A DNA stretch of 37,270 bases from an uncultured Pseudomonadota bacterium (GCA_902597385.1 CACJXQ010000018.1:1-37270); one strand, 5' to 3'. Positions 1 to 9,042 are shown, counted from the stretch's first letter. Notes: generated from the sequence alone by a model not told the origin. Numbers and translations: made by a program.

Positions 1-215
1 CCTGCTTCAGCATCAGCAACTATAGGTGCAAAGTAATCAATGTCTCCTTCCCCTTTCTGCCATTGAATTTGATCAGCGCGAGTGAAGGCATTGTTGATCC
101 GTGAAACAATCGTCGGCACAGAGTTAACAGCATAAAGAGATTGGTCGGGATACATGGTTTGAGAGGTGTTTGCATCGGCGGCGACTTGCCAGCCAGAGAG
201 ATAGATTGCTTGGAT
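1..215 (-). pseudogene. aceA: Isocitrate lyase fragment (partial, broken at its 5' side)
   Basis: Isocitrate lyase cleaves isocitrate to glyoxylate and succinate in the glyoxylate shunt. Reading the minus strand from about 215 down to 1 gives an open frame with the family's hallmark segments: [14 protein letters not shown], then MYPDQSLY, then [14 protein letters not shown], then [13 protein letters not shown]. These correspond to the substrate-binding N-terminal third of E. coli-type AceA. The frame stays open to the window edge, so the C-terminal part may continue to the left. Similarity stops near 213-215: the next codons upstream (Cys, Leu) no longer fit the family, and the sequence becomes trpS on the other strand. 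About the first 100 residues are therefore missing. This is a truncated gene or one side of a chimeric join. The family call is firm; its biological status is uncertain. Confidence 0.85.
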
Positions 216-216
216 A
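203..216. other. aceA/trpS head-to-head breakpoint
   Basis: Within about a dozen bases, the minus-strand isocitrate lyase reading and the plus-strand TrpS reading both end or begin. Bases 203-215 can be read as family-consistent residues in both directions (IQAIY for AceA, RLLGY for TrpS), so the join may sit on a short stretch of chance microhomology. Both genes lose their N-terminal coding part at this point. Confidence 0.7.
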
Positions 217-712
217 CATAGAAGGTGGGGGCAAGGTGATTTTGCCAGAACCTCAGTCTTTACTCACCCAAGACTCCAAAATGCCGGGTTTAGATGGGGA
301 AAAAATGTCCAAGTCGTACAATAACACGATTGGATTACGAGAGGAGCCGGAATCGGTCGAACAAAAGTTGAAAACGATGCCAACAGACCCCGCTAGAGTC
401 CGACGGTCCGATCCAGGGAACCCCTCGAGATGTCCGGTTTGGAAGTTACATAATGTTTATTCTAGTGATGACGTAAAAAGTTGGGCCATTAAGGGTTGTA
501 AAAGCGCGAGCATAGGTTGTGTAGACTGTAAGGGTCCTCTAATCGATTCTGTCCTCAAGGAGCAGCAACCGGTCAGGGAGCGTGCTCTAGAATATCTGAA
601 TAATCCTGAATCTGTTCAGGCGGTAATCGACGAGGGGAGTGAACGAGCTAGAGAAGTTGCTAGAGATACTTTAGAGGAGGTAAAAGACGCTATGGGATTA
701 AATCATCGATGA
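203..712 (+). pseudogene. trpS: Tryptophanyl-tRNA synthetase, C-terminal fragment
   Basis: TrpS charges tRNA-Trp with tryptophan. The fragment covers the end of the class I catalytic core and the anticodon-binding region. It contains [10 protein letters not shown], the class I signature KMSKS (302-316, as GEKMSKSYNN), MPTDPARVRRSDPGNP, a Cys-rich stretch (GCKSASIGCVDCKGPLID), and a normal C-terminus with stop at 710-712. This is the longer TrpS type seen in pseudomonads and relatives, which has the DPGNP/CVDC region. The N-terminal part, including the HIGH-type motif, is absent: left of about 203-212 the frame has no TrpS similarity and the minus strand encodes isocitrate lyase. No true start codon exists; the in-frame TTG at 170 lies inside the aceA segment. 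The intact 3' end lies 34 bases before scpA, a plausible native context. Confidence 0.85.
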
Positions 713-746
713 TATTTGAAGCTTTTAAAATTCGTAGAGGGAGGTT

Positions 747-1553
747 ATGATCGGCACAGAAATGATGATAGATCAAGAGCCTATAGCGATCGTAGGTGGT
801 CGTAAACTTTCTGAAATACCAAGCGATCTGTATATTCCGCATGACGCCATGAAAGTGGCGTTAGATGAATTTGAAGGGCCATTAGACCTGCTCCTGTACC
901 TGATTAGGAAAGAAAACTTAGACATATCTGAGCTGGCCATTGCGCCTATTACAGAACAATATATGAGTTTCCTCACGACGATGGATGAACTGGATGTAAA
1001 TCTGGCAGCGGAGTATCTCGTTATGGCCGCGGTTTTGGCGCAAATTAAATCAAAGTTTATTTTGCCTGTCCTGGATAATGACGTTGATGAGGACGACCCC
1101 AGAGCTGAATTGATAAGGAGGTTAAAGGTTTATGAGCAATTTAAGATCGCCTCAGAGCAGCTGGATGAGGTTCCCAGAATGGAAAGAGACTGGTTTGATA
1201 CTGTAGTTTCGTCGGCCAGGCCCGTCATTCCTTTGCCAACGGCTAGCGTTGTGGATTTGAAAAATGCGATCTTGGCGGTTACCTCCAGGCTCAGGCTTGC
1301 AAAGGCCCATCTTATTGGGCGTGAAAAGTTTTCTGTTAGCGACAGAATGAATAAAGCTCTTGGTTTTTTTAAACTAAGAAAAATGTTTTCTTTTGAACAA
1401 TTAATTGCTAAAGGTGAGGGTCGAGCTGGTTTGGTTGTATCTCTGGTGGCAGTTCTAGAATTGGCAAAGAATCAAATGGTATCTATCTTGCAAAATGAAG
1501 GGCAAGAAAAGATCTACTTAAAACAAAGAGAGCGCATTGGAAACGCTAAATGA
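747..1553 (+). CDS. scpA: Segregation and condensation protein A
   Basis: ScpA is the kleisin subunit that bridges SMC heads in the bacterial condensin and helps chromosome segregation in the nucleoid. The 268-residue protein has the conserved N-terminal kleisin helix (FEGPLDLLLYLIRKENLDI, residues 42-60), followed by EYLVMAAVLAQIKSKFILP. An acidic patch (DNDVDEDDPR, about 110-119) precedes the LIRRLKVYEQFK segment. The C-terminal winged helix ends near KERIGNAK. The ATG at 747 is preceded by a strong GGGAGG ribosome site. The stop overlaps the start of scpB by 4 bases, so the two subunits are translationally coupled. Length is normal for the family. The first ~35 residues are variable, so an internal start cannot be excluded. 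Confidence 0.95.
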   Translation: MIGTEMMIDQEPIAIVGGRKLSEIPSDLYIPHDAMKVALDEFEGPLDLLLYLIRKENLDISELAIAPITEQYMSFLTTMDELDVNLAAEYLVMAAVLAQIKSKFILPVLDNDVDEDDPRAELIRRLKVYEQFKIASEQLDEVPRMERDWFDTVVSSARPVIPLPTASVVDLKNAILAVTSRLRLAKAHLIGREKFSVSDRMNKALGFFKLRKMFSFEQLIAKGEGRAGLVVSLVAVLELAKNQMVSILQNEGQEKIYLKQRERIGNAK

Positions 1554-2131
1554 GAGACACAAATATAAAGAATGTGATTGAAGCAATGATTTTTGCCTCT
1601 GAGGAGCCGCTTACCCTAAGTCGCATCAGTAATATGTTAATGGACCAATGTGATGTAAAATCGTCCGAGCTTAAAGGGATTATCGAAAACTTGAAATCTG
1701 ATTATGCTGAGAGGGGGATCGAATTAATAGAGACGGCTAGCGGGTTTAGTTTTAAAACAAGGGAAGATTATACGGAAAATTTAAGGGGCCTTTGGGACGG
1801 AAGAAGACCCAAATACACTAGAGCTTTTCTGGAGACTATGGCAATCATCGCGTACAGGCAGCCGGTAACGAGAGGCGATATAGAAGAAATAAGGGGTGTA
1901 GCAGCAAGCTCAGCTTTGGTGCGCCAACTTTTAGACCGAGATTGGATCAGGGCGGTTGGTCGTAAAGAAGTCCCAGGAAGGCCAACCCTCTACGGTACAA
2001 CGAACGCGTTTCTAGATTACTTTGGTCTTCGCTCGCTCAATGAACTCCCCGTTCTTGAGGAAGAGTCGAAAAATGTTGAAAAGATTGAGGGATTCCCTGG
2101 TGGTGAGGAAGGGGCGCAAAAGCGGTTATGA
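1550..2131 (+). CDS. scpB: Segregation and condensation protein B
   Basis: ScpB is the dimeric winged-helix partner of ScpA in the SMC-ScpAB condensin. The 193-residue protein starts with the first winged-helix domain (IEAMIFASEEPLTLSRI, about 10-26). The strongly conserved second-domain segment is FLETMAIIAYRQPVTRGD (93-110), followed by RGVAASSALVRQLLDRDWI and the GRPTLYGTT wing at about 144-152. The ATG at 1550 overlaps the scpA stop (ATGA), typical of this pair. The tail after about residue 170 is short and acidic. A 52-base gap separates it from rluB, with no terminator visible, so scpA-scpB-rluB-tpiA probably form one transcript. Confidence 0.95.
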   Translation: MRDTNIKNVIEAMIFASEEPLTLSRISNMLMDQCDVKSSELKGIIENLKSDYAERGIELIETASGFSFKTREDYTENLRGLWDGRRPKYTRAFLETMAIIAYRQPVTRGDIEEIRGVAASSALVRQLLDRDWIRAVGRKEVPGRPTLYGTTNAFLDYFGLRSLNELPVLEEESKNVEKIEGFPGGEEGAQKRL

Positions 2132-2183
2132 AGTTTAACTTGTTTGGTTGGGTTGACACTTTTTGCTACTTGGAGCCTAAGCA

Positions 2184-2984
2184 ATGAGTCGGCCTGACGT
2201 CGAGAAGTACGAGAATGTTTCAGGAAGGAAGAAATCTTTTTCTCGAGTCCAAAAATATCTCAGTAGTGTTGGGTTCGGTTCTAGAAGAGCGATGGAGACC
2301 CTTCTTAAAGAGGGGCGGATCAACATAAACGGAAAAGTGGCGCAACTTGGAGACACTGTTAAAGACCGAGACAAAATCGCTATCAATGATGGTAGATACC
2401 ACCGAGTTAAACTAAGGCGAGCTAAATCAAGAGTTCTGGCCTACAATAAACCCGTCGGGGTAGTTAGCAGCCGGACGGGAAATCAAAGGTGGTCAACAAT
2501 ATACGAAGGGCTTCCAAAAGAGATTGGATTCAGGTGGGTGTCCATTGGTCGGCTCGACGTAAATACGTCTGGCTTGATGCTATTTACTGACGATGGGGAT
2601 TTAGCAAGCCGTCTGATGCACCCCTCGCGAAAACTTGATAGAGAGTACGCGGTCAGGGTTTTCGGAGAAATGTCTCAAGAGAAACTCCAAAACCTAAAAA
2701 ATGGAGTTTTGATGGATGGGGAAAAGCTGAGATTTAGCGATCTGGTTCAGGGCAATGGTGAGGGTGTCAACCGATGGTATACGTGTGTCGTGCAGTCCGG
2801 AAAAAATAGAGAAGTTAGGAAAATTTGGGAATCGCAAGGGGTAAAAGTTAGTAGGCTGATTAGAGTGCGTTTTGGTAACGTCCTTCTGCCTGTCGATTTA
2901 CGACCCGGCTCGGCCGTGGAGTTAGGAGCTGGCTTGGTGAGAGAGTTATTCATACTAGCAGGAATGGAAAAGGTCGATGGATAA
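2184..2984 (+). CDS. rluB: 23S rRNA pseudouridine synthase, RluB type
   Basis: This RsuA/RluB-family pseudouridine synthase is expected to isomerise a uridine in 23S rRNA (U2605 in E. coli numbering). The 266-residue protein has an N-terminal S4 RNA-binding domain (SRVQKYLSSVGFGSRRAMET, about 20-39), then the catalytic domain. The active-site motif is GRLDVNTSGLM with catalytic Asp125, followed by LASRLMHPSRKLDREYAV and GKNREVRKIWESQG. The GVNRWYTCVVQSGKNREVRK pattern fits RluB better than RsuA. The ATG at 2184 follows GGAG at a suitable distance. The basic C-terminal tail found in E. coli RluB is missing. The last 8 bases overlap tpiA. The scpB-rluB neighbourhood supports the assignment. Confidence 0.9.
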   Translation: MSRPDVEKYENVSGRKKSFSRVQKYLSSVGFGSRRAMETLLKEGRININGKVAQLGDTVKDRDKIAINDGRYHRVKLRRAKSRVLAYNKPVGVVSSRTGNQRWSTIYEGLPKEIGFRWVSIGRLDVNTSGLMLFTDDGDLASRLMHPSRKLDREYAVRVFGEMSQEKLQNLKNGVLMDGEKLRFSDLVQGNGEGVNRWYTCVVQSGKNREVRKIWESQGVKVSRLIRVRFGNVLLPVDLRPGSAVELGAGLVRELFILAGMEKVDG

Positions 2985-3738
2985 TCGAATTATAATAGCT
3001 AACTGGAAGATGAATGGTTCGGCTGAAATGGTGGTAAATATAGTTCCGGCAATTGCCGGTTTTAGTGCCCCCGGGGTAAGGTCGGTCCTCTGTCCGCCGG
3101 CGATTTTTCTGAAGTTAGTTGCTGAAACAATAGGCTCCGGAGAGGTTTTTCTGGGAGGACAAAATTGCTCTACTGAGAAATCGGGCGCTTTCACTGGTGA
3201 AATATCTCCTGAGATGCTTGGGAATGTTGGTTGCACATACGTTATAATCGGGCACTCTGAACGCAGGCAGCTTTACTCTGAAACTAATGAGGTGGTAGGA
3301 AAAAAGTTTGTAAACGCGATGGAGGCTGGTTTGATACCAATTTGTTGTGTTGGCGAAACTGGAGAAGAGCGAAGTAAGGGGCTAACACGGGAGGCTATTA
3401 ATCGTCAGATCGATAGTTTATTTTCTGCGCTAGGAGCCTCTAACAGCAAGGCAAAGCCAGAATTTCTGATAGCTTATGAACCGGTTTGGGCGATAGGTAC
3501 TGGAGAATCCGCCTCACCCGATTTGGCCTCCGAAACGCACATCATGATAAGGGACAGAGTGGCACAACACAATGCAGGAGTAGCTGAAACTATTAAAATA
3601 CTTTACGGTGGAAGTGTTAACGAGAAGAACGCTGGTAGTTTCTTTGAAAAAGGTGAAATAGGTGGGGCTCTTATTGGCGGATCCTCTCTTAAACCTAATA
3701 GTTTCAATGAAATTAGAAAGCTTGCAGCGGGGGGTTAG
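2977..3738 (+). CDS. tpiA: Triosephosphate isomerase
   Basis: TpiA interconverts dihydroxyacetone phosphate and glyceraldehyde 3-phosphate in glycolysis and gluconeogenesis. The 253-residue TIM barrel has all key residues: Asn9 and Lys11 in ANWKMNGS, catalytic His93 in YVIIGHSERR, catalytic Glu168 in AYEPVWAIGTG (with the flexible loop 6 following), and the phosphate-binding loops GGSVN and IGGSSLKP. It starts inside the rluB 3' end (8-base overlap), indicating translational coupling. secG follows after 24 bases. tpiA-secG-tRNA-Leu-nuo is an arrangement known from beta- and several gammaproteobacterial lineages. Confidence 0.97.
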   Translation: MDNRIIIANWKMNGSAEMVVNIVPAIAGFSAPGVRSVLCPPAIFLKLVAETIGSGEVFLGGQNCSTEKSGAFTGEISPEMLGNVGCTYVIIGHSERRQLYSETNEVVGKKFVNAMEAGLIPICCVGETGEERSKGLTREAINRQIDSLFSALGASNSKAKPEFLIAYEPVWAIGTGESASPDLASETHIMIRDRVAQHNAGVAETIKILYGGSVNEKNAGSFFEKGEIGGALIGGSSLKPNSFNEIRKLAAGG

Positions 3739-3762
3739 TATGATTTTGAGGAGAGAAGAACG

Positions 3763-4116
3763 ATGTCATTAGGATTTGGTCTTATGTTGACTTTTCAAGT
3801 GGTACTGGCCGTATTCTTGGTGGTCATTATCTTATTGCAACAAGGTAAAGGGGCTACCGCAGGAGCTTCTTTTGGAGCAGGCGCCTCTTCGACTGTCTTT
3901 GGTTCCAGAGGTTCTGCTTCTTTTTTGAGTCGGACCACTTCTATCGCTGCTACGCTTTTTCTTCTGAATAGTATGGCACTGGCCTACTTTTACGGACATG
4001 CTGGAGAAGAATCAAGCGTTTTGGATGAGAATCTAACTGGATCAGAAGTAGCAGAAGAGCAGAAGAATGAAAATACCGAGGGGCTGCCGAATGATGTGCC
4101 AAGTTTTCAGGATTAA
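3763..4116 (+). CDS. secG: Preprotein translocase subunit SecG
   Basis: SecG is the small accessory membrane subunit of the SecYEG translocon. The 117-residue protein has two hydrophobic segments (about 4-27 and 55-76). Between them lies the family's glycine/serine-rich linker: LLQQGKGATAGASFGAG and then STVFGSRGSASFLSR. The C-terminus is acidic and low in complexity, as is common in SecG. AGGAGAG-like purines (GAGGAGAGAAG) lie just upstream of the ATG at 3763. It is the last gene of the trpS-scpAB-rluB-tpiA run before the tRNA. Confidence 0.95.
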   Translation: MSLGFGLMLTFQVVLAVFLVVIILLQQGKGATAGASFGAGASSTVFGSRGSASFLSRTTSIAATLFLLNSMALAYFYGHAGEESSVLDENLTGSEVAEEQKNENTEGLPNDVPSFQD

Positions 4117-4180
4117 ATTTGGCCGTTTAAAAGAAAATCTACTCGAGAGCTCTTCATATACTGCGCTTTTAATTATGTCG

Positions 4181-4221
4181 GGCGCAATCCTTGGTTGTTA
4201 GTTAGCTTGGGCGCCTTTTTT
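4181..4221 (+). terminator. Possible weak terminator between secG and tRNA-Leu
   Basis: A five-base GC stem, GGCGC (4181-4185) with GCGCC (4211-4215), is followed at once by six T (4216-4221). The 25-base loop is long for an intrinsic terminator, and the tRNA begins only 3 bases further on, so read-through or processing is equally possible. Confidence 0.3.
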
Positions 4222-4223
4222 AT

Positions 4224-4308
4224 GCCGATGTGGTGGAATTGGTAGACACGCTGTCTTGAGGGGGCAGTGCCGCAAGGCGTGCCGGTTCGACTCCGGCCAT
4301 CGGCACCA
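4224..4308 (+). tRNA. tRNA-Leu (anticodon GAG)
   Basis: The cloverleaf can be traced by eye. The acceptor stem is GCCGATG (4224-4230) pairing with CATCGGC (4298-4304), then discriminator A and an encoded CCA (4306-4308). The D-loop region reads GTGGAATTGGTAGACAC. The anticodon stem is CTGTC/GGCAG around loop TTGAGGG, giving anticodon GAG for CUC/CUU codons. There is a long class II variable arm (TGCCGCAAGGCG) and a T arm GCCGGTTCGACTCCGGC. Total 85 nt, right for tRNA-Leu. It sits between secG and nuoA, a conserved position in several proteobacterial groups. Confidence 0.97.
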
Positions 4309-4413
4309 TTTTTTTAGTAATTCAAAATGGTAGAGTTATTGAGATTTTGAGCTAACATTTTTTACACCTATCGTTATCGGTTCTGAGCTGTTTTGAGTTA
4401 CAATCGTATATCA

Positions 4414-4443
4414 GTAACAGGACAATCAAAAATAAGCTATATT
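4414..4443 (+). promoter_or_regulatory. Candidate sigma-70 promoter for the nuo operon
   Basis: The 179 bases between the tRNA and nuoA are AT-rich and hold no ORF. The best match is GTAACA (4414-4419), 18 bases, then TATATT (4438-4443), which would give a leader of about 38 nt before nuoA. A second weaker pair is TTGAGC (4347-4352) and TATCGT (4369-4374). Both are by-eye consensus matches only. nuoA has an AAGGG ribosome site about 10 bases before its ATG. Confidence 0.3.
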
Positions 4444-4487
4444 AACTGCGAATTTTCACGCGGTTTGCTTATCCAAGGGTCGAAAAA

Positions 4488-4856
4488 ATGTTAGAGCTTT
4501 ACTTTCCTATTTTTTTGTTTGTTTTAGTCGGTGTGTTGATTGGTGGCGCGGCTCTGTTTGCTAGTTTTGGTATTAGCGAAATTTTAAAGACGAGGCGCCC
4601 CGATTCTGAAAAATCTTCACCGTTCGAGTGCGGCTTCGAGGCATTCGAGGATGCTAGGATGAAATTTGATGTGAGGTATTATTTAGTAGCCATATTATTC
4701 ATAATTTTTGATCTTGAAATAGCCTTCTTTTTTCCGTGGGCGGTAGTTCTTTCTGACCTGGGGGCATCTACATTTTGGGCAATGATGGTATTTTTAGGGA
4801 TATTGGTAGTAGGTTTTATTTACGAATGGCGAAAGGGAGCACTTGAATGGGAATAA
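4488..4856 (+). CDS. nuoA: NADH-quinone oxidoreductase subunit A
   Basis: NuoA is a small membrane subunit of respiratory complex I, lying beside NuoH, NuoJ and NuoK near the quinone site. The 122-residue protein has three transmembrane segments (about 7-30, 62-85, 92-113). Its diagnostic loop reads [23 protein letters not shown] (split here as SSPFECGFE and RMKFDVRYY), which carries the conserved cysteine, and [12 protein letters not shown] follows in helix 2. It is the first gene of the operon, and its 3' end overlaps nuoB by 10 bases. Length and motifs are normal. Confidence 0.97.
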   Translation: MLELYFPIFLFVLVGVLIGGAALFASFGISEILKTRRPDSEKSSPFECGFEAFEDARMKFDVRYYLVAILFIIFDLEIAFFFPWAVVLSDLGASTFWAMMVFLGILVVGFIYEWRKGALEWE

Positions 4857-5326
4857 GCGAAATTCAAAACCAAGGCTTTGTCACAACCACGGTTGACGCT
4901 GTAGTTAATTGGGCGCGAACCGGCTCAATGTGGCCGATGACCTTTGGGTTGGCATGCTGTGCTGTAGAGATGATGCACGCAGGTGCAGCCAGGTATGATT
5001 TAGATCGATTTGGGGTTGTGTTTAGACCAAGCCCTCGGCAGTCAGATGTAATGATCGTCGCTGGTACTCTTGTTAACAAAATGGCGCCTGCTCTCAGGAA
5101 AGTGTACGACCAAATGACAGAGCCCAAGTGGGTGATTTCCATGGGTTCTTGCGCAAATGGTGGAGGGTATTATCATTATTCTTATTCTGTGACAAGAGGG
5201 TGCGATCGTATAGTCCCAGTGGATATATACGTTCCTGGTTGTCCGCCAACAGCAGAGGCCCTCCTCTTTGGCATAATGCAGCTTCAAAAAAAGATCAAAC
5301 GTTCTTCTACGTTTAACAGAAGCTAA
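4847..5326 (+). CDS. nuoB: NADH-quinone oxidoreductase subunit B
   Basis: NuoB (PSST homologue) holds iron-sulfur cluster N2, the last electron carrier before quinone, in the peripheral arm of complex I. The 159-residue protein keeps all four cluster ligands: the Cys37-Cys38 pair in [10 protein letters not shown], Cys102 in GSCANGG and Cys132 in [10 protein letters not shown]. The quinone-pocket segment ARYDLDRFG is intact. The start at 4847 lies inside nuoA. The C-terminus ends soon after the last helix ([12 protein letters not shown]), as in the short NuoB types. Confidence 0.97.
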   Translation: MGISEIQNQGFVTTTVDAVVNWARTGSMWPMTFGLACCAVEMMHAGAARYDLDRFGVVFRPSPRQSDVMIVAGTLVNKMAPALRKVYDQMTEPKWVISMGSCANGGGYYHYSYSVTRGCDRIVPVDIYVPGCPPTAEALLFGIMQLQKKIKRSSTFNRS

Positions 5327-5341
5327 ATAGGCATCAGTCCC

Positions 5342-6034
5342 ATGCCACAAGAAAAACTCAAGCGACTTGCTAATCTGGTGAACTCTCGGTGCAACCTTCC
5401 TGACGCTAGTTCAAGGATCGAACGTGAGGAGCTAACGATAGAAGTCGAGCCAACCAGTCTTGTGGAAACAATGAATATATTAAAAGACGATCAAGACCTT
5501 GCGCTAACTCAATTCTCTGACCTCGCCGTGGTCGATTACCTGAAGTATGGGGTTTCTGATTGGGAAACCAAAAAGACAAGCAGAGCCGGCTTCAGCAGAG
5601 CTGTCTCACGAGGGAAAGCTGATCAGCTAGATTTTTCTAAGAGATTTGCCGTGGTCTACCATCTGTTGTCGATTCGTTATAACTGGCGTTTGAGAGTGAA
5701 AGTCTACATTCAATCGGAGCCGCCAAAGTTACCTACCGTCTCTCCGATATGGCCGGCAGCAAATTGGTTTGAAAGAGAGGCGTTTGATCTTTTTGGGGTA
5801 ATGTTCGAGGGCCACCCCGATCTTCGAAGAATCCTGACTGATTATGGATTCGTAGGCCATCCCTTCCGTAAGGATTTTCCTCTTGAAGGGAAGGTGGAGG
5901 TAAGGTACGACCCGGATCAAAAACGCGTTGTGAGCGAACCCGTTTCGATTGAACCTAGAACCTTAGTCCCGAAAGTTATTCGCGAAGAAGATTGGTTGCA
6001 TTCCTCAAAGCCAAAGGATAAAGACGATGCCTGA
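5342..6034 (+). CDS. nuoC: NADH-quinone oxidoreductase subunit C (separate from D)
   Basis: NuoC (30-kDa subunit homologue) is a peripheral-arm subunit that packs against NuoD and NuoB. The 230-residue protein carries the signature [19 protein letters not shown] (about 141-159), then [20 protein letters not shown]. The basic middle segment ([15 protein letters not shown]) is an insertion also seen in beta- and some gammaproteobacterial NuoC. It is an independent gene that overlaps nuoD by 8 bases, unlike the fused NuoCD of E. coli and Pseudomonas. This helps place the organism outside those lineages. Confidence 0.95.
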   Translation: MPQEKLKRLANLVNSRCNLPDASSRIEREELTIEVEPTSLVETMNILKDDQDLALTQFSDLAVVDYLKYGVSDWETKKTSRAGFSRAVSRGKADQLDFSKRFAVVYHLLSIRYNWRLRVKVYIQSEPPKLPTVSPIWPAANWFEREAFDLFGVMFEGHPDLRRILTDYGFVGHPFRKDFPLEGKVEVRYDPDQKRVVSEPVSIEPRTLVPKVIREEDWLHSSKPKDKDDA

Positions 6035-7280
6035 GATAAAGAACCTAACGATGAACTTCGGGCCCCAACATCCAGCAGCCCATGGCGTCCTCCGTCTGAT
6101 CTTAGAGATGGATGGGGAAGTGATAGAGCGAGCAGACCCTCATATTGGGCTCCTACATCGTGCCACTGAAAAGTTAGCGGAAAACAAACCTTTTAACCAA
6201 AGCATTGGATACATGGACCGGTTGGACTATGTGTCTATGATGTGTAATGAACACGCCTATGTCTTAGCAATAGAGAAATTACTTGGGATAGCGCCGCCTC
6301 TAAGAGCACAGTATATCCGCGTGATGTTCGATGAAATCACCCGTATTTTGAATCATCTTATGTGGTTGGGTGCGCACGGATTGGATATAGGGGCGATGAC
6401 CATGTTCCTTTATTGCTTCAGGGAGCGGGAAGATTTGATGGACTGTTACGAGGCGGTTTCGGGAACCCGCATGCATGCTACTTATTATAGGCCAGGCGGA
6501 GTCTATAGGGACTTGCCGAAAGAAATGCCTCAATACGAAGTTACAAAATGGCGAAATAGCAAAAAGACAGAAATCATGAATAATAGCAGGTCTGGCTCAC
6601 TTCTGGATTTTCTTGAAAATTTCGTGGATAGATTCCCAGCCTGTATTGACGAATACGAGACGTTACTTACGGACAATCGCATTTGGAAGCAGAGGACTGT
6701 AGGAATTGGCGTGGTGAGTCCAGAACGGGCCGAGGCCTTGGGGTTTACAGGACCTATGTTGAGAGGTTCCGGGGTAGAGTGGGATCTTCGGAGGAAGCAG
6801 CCATACGAAGTTTATGACAAGTTAAAATTCGAAATACCCATTGGTATAAACGGAGACTGTTACGACCGGTATCTTGTGAGGATGGAAGAGCTGCGGCAGT
6901 CGAACAAAATAATACGCCAATGCATTGATTGGCTCAGAAAGAATCCTGGCCCAGTGAATTTGGAAGATCCAAAGCTTACTCCGCCAAAACGCGCAGACAT
7001 GAAGGGAGATATGGAAGCACTGATTCACCACTTTAAATTATTTACTGAGGGATATTGCGTTCCTGAAGGAGAGGTTTATTCCGCAGTGGAACATCCAAAG
7101 GGTGAGTTTGGCATATATCTAGTTTCTGATGGTGCTAATAAGCCATATCGATTGAAGGTGCGGGCAGCTGGTTTTGCCCATCTCAGTGCAATGGACGAGA
7201 TGGTCCGCGGACATATGTTAGCTGATGTGGTCGCTGTGATCGGAACGATGGACATTGTTTTTGGAGAAATAGATCGGTGA
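6027..7280 (+). CDS. nuoD: NADH-quinone oxidoreductase subunit D
   Basis: NuoD (49-kDa homologue, derived from the large subunit of NiFe hydrogenases) forms the quinone pocket together with NuoB. The 417-residue protein opens with [16 protein letters not shown], which carries the quinone-binding histidine of the HPAAHG loop. It continues with [27 protein letters not shown] and [13 protein letters not shown], and ends with the canonical [12 protein letters not shown]. The quinone-site tyrosine region ([14 protein letters not shown]) is present. The stop overlaps the GTG start of nuoE (GTGA). Confidence 0.97.
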   Translation: MPEIKNLTMNFGPQHPAAHGVLRLILEMDGEVIERADPHIGLLHRATEKLAENKPFNQSIGYMDRLDYVSMMCNEHAYVLAIEKLLGIAPPLRAQYIRVMFDEITRILNHLMWLGAHGLDIGAMTMFLYCFREREDLMDCYEAVSGTRMHATYYRPGGVYRDLPKEMPQYEVTKWRNSKKTEIMNNSRSGSLLDFLENFVDRFPACIDEYETLLTDNRIWKQRTVGIGVVSPERAEALGFTGPMLRGSGVEWDLRRKQPYEVYDKLKFEIPIGINGDCYDRYLVRMEELRQSNKIIRQCIDWLRKNPGPVNLEDPKLTPPKRADMKGDMEALIHHFKLFTEGYCVPEGEVYSAVEHPKGEFGIYLVSDGANKPYRLKVRAAGFAHLSAMDEMVRGHMLADVVAVIGTMDIVFGEIDR

Positions 7281-7765
7281 CAAGCAAATTGATATCTAAA
7301 CACGCTTTGGAGGTGATCGAGCAAACTATCAGTAATTATCCAAAGGATAGAAAACAATCAGCTGTTTTGGCTGCTTTAATGGAGGTGCAGCATGAGAATG
7401 AGGGTTATCTAACAGAGGGCTTAATGGATGAGGTTGCGGAGCTCTTAGGAATGCCAAAGGTATCTGTTTACGAAGTGGCAAGTTTTTATTCTATGTTTCA
7501 AACTGAGCCCTGTGGCAGAAATAACATTGCGGTGTGCACCAATGTTTCTTGTATGTTACGGGGAAGCGATAAGATTGTAGAGCACTTGGAAAAGAAACTG
7601 GGTATCAAGCTTGGAGAGTCTACCCAAGATGGAAAAATCTTTTTGAAAAAAGAGGAAGAGTGCCTTGCTGCTTGTTGCGCCGCGCCTGTGATGCAGGTGA
7701 ATCATGTTTATCACGAGAATCTTGATATTGAAAAAGTTGATGAAATACTGAGTAAACTTAAATGA
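7277..7765 (+). CDS. nuoE: NADH-quinone oxidoreductase subunit E
   Basis: NuoE (24-kDa homologue) carries the [2Fe-2S] cluster N1a next to the FMN of NuoF in the NADH dehydrogenase module. The 162-residue thioredoxin-fold protein shows the ligand set Cys87-x4-Cys92 ([11 protein letters not shown]) and Cys129-x3-Cys133 ([11 protein letters not shown]). The N-terminal helical domain includes [11 protein letters not shown]. Translation starts at a GTG that overlaps the nuoD stop, and the last bases overlap the ATG of nuoF, both signs of tight coupling. Confidence 0.96.
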   Translation: MTSKLISKHALEVIEQTISNYPKDRKQSAVLAALMEVQHENEGYLTEGLMDEVAELLGMPKVSVYEVASFYSMFQTEPCGRNNIAVCTNVSCMLRGSDKIVEHLEKKLGIKLGESTQDGKIFLKKEEECLAACCAAPVMQVNHVYHENLDIEKVDEILSKLK

Positions 7766-9042
7766 CAGAGAACGAACTTAATCAAACTTGCTATGCCACT
7801 CTGGGAAAAGAACGGCCTTGGTCGTTAAAAACTTATCGAGAAGTTGGTGGTTACTCCGCGTGGGAGGCTATCTTGGCTGAAAGGCCGTCTCCAGAATCTG
7901 TAGTAGAGCGTATAAAAGCGTCTGGACTTCGTGGTCGGGGGGGTGCTGGCTTTCCCTCTGGGCTCAAATGGAGTTTCATGCCAAAGACTGAAGATGTAAA
8001 GTACATAGTGTGTAATTCAGATGAATCTGAGCCCGGAACTTGCAAAGACCGCGATATACTTCGTTTTAATCCTCATGCCCTTGTTGAAGGGATGGCTATA
8101 GCGGGTTACGCGATAGGGGCAAAGACAGGGTATAACTATATTAGGGGAGAATTTTTAGATGAACCGGTCAAAAGGTTTCGGGCGGCCCTAATAGAAGCGC
8201 GAAAGGAGGGGTTTTTGGGAAAAAATCTGAAAGACTCGGGGATTGATTTTGAATTGTTCGAACATGTTGGGGCGGGTGCTTATATTTGTGGGGAAGAGAC
8301 TGCACTCTTAGAATCTCTAGAGGGGAAAAAGGGGTTGCCACGGTTCAAGCCTCCCTTCCCTGCTAGCTTTGGTCTTTATGGGAAACCTACTACTATCAAC
8401 AATACCGAATCCTTAGCATCGGTTCCTATGATTTTAACTAAAGGGGAGGACTGGTTTGCAAGCATTGGGAAGCCAAATAATTCCGGCACTAAAATTTTCT
8501 CGGTCAGTGGTCATGTCAATAACCCTGGGAATTTTGAAATCCCTTTAGGCACTCCTTTCTCCGAGCTTCTCGAACTGGCTGGAGGAGTTGCGGGAGGGCG
8601 AAAACTGAAGGCAGTGATACCTGGAGGCTCATCAGTTCCCGTTATCAAAGGGGAGGCGATGATGTCCGTAGATATGGACTACGACTCTATTAGCAAAGCT
8701 GGCTCTATGTTGGGTTCAGGCGCGGTTATAGTGATGGATGAGACCGCCGATATGGTTAAGGTGCTCCAAAGGATCTCTAGATTTTATTATGCAGAATCGT
8801 GTGGTCAGTGCACACCATGCAGGGAGGGAACCGGTTGGCTTTATCGGATGCTCACGAGGATAGTGGAAGGCAACGGCCACATTGACGACCTGAGAAGGCT
8901 CGACGATGTAGCGTCAAAGATAGGAGGGACGACGATCTGTGCTTTAGGAGACGCTGCTGTCATGCCCGTGCAAAGTTTCTTGCAGCATTTTCGTGATGAA
9001 TTCGTCGCTTACATTGAAAAAAACCAGGAAAAAGTAGCGTGA
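7762..9042 (+). CDS. nuoF: NADH-quinone oxidoreductase subunit F
   Basis: NuoF (51-kDa homologue) binds NADH and FMN and holds [4Fe-4S] cluster N3; electrons enter complex I here. The 426-residue protein has the glycine-rich NADH/FMN loop [15 protein letters not shown] (56-70), [32 protein letters not shown], and the cluster ligands Cys347, Cys350 and Cys353 ([12 protein letters not shown]) with Cys393 (TTICALGD). Everything needed for function is present. A 24-base gap precedes nuoG. Confidence 0.97.
   Translation: MTENELNQTCYATLGKERPWSLKTYREVGGYSAWEAILAERPSPESVVERIKASGLRGRGGAGFPSGLKWSFMPKTEDVKYIVCNSDESEPGTCKDRDILRFNPHALVEGMAIAGYAIGAKTGYNYIRGEFLDEPVKRFRAALIEARKEGFLGKNLKDSGIDFELFEHVGAGAYICGEETALLESLEGKKGLPRFKPPFPASFGLYGKPTTINNTESLASVPMILTKGEDWFASIGKPNNSGTKIFSVSGHVNNPGNFEIPLGTPFSELLELAGGVAGGRKLKAVIPGGSSVPVIKGEAMMSVDMDYDSISKAGSMLGSGAVIVMDETADMVKVLQRISRFYYAESCGQCTPCREGTGWLYRMLTRIVEGNGHIDDLRRLDDVASKIGGTTICALGDAAVMPVQSFLQHFRDEFVAYIEKNQEKVA

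Noticed and set aside
170-211. TTG at 170 as the start of a 180-residue TrpS-like protein
   Set aside because: The first dozen residues are antisense to a well-matched isocitrate lyase segment and have no TrpS similarity; this is a truncated gene, not a short TrpS.
4157-4162. TATACT followed by GCGC as a tRNA-Leu promoter
   Set aside because: No usable -35 at 16-18 bases upstream (the sequence there is A-rich); co-transcription with secG is equally likely.
5128-5316. Overlapping plus-strand frame inside nuoB
   Set aside because: Shadow frame of nuoB with no independent start signal or recognisable motif.
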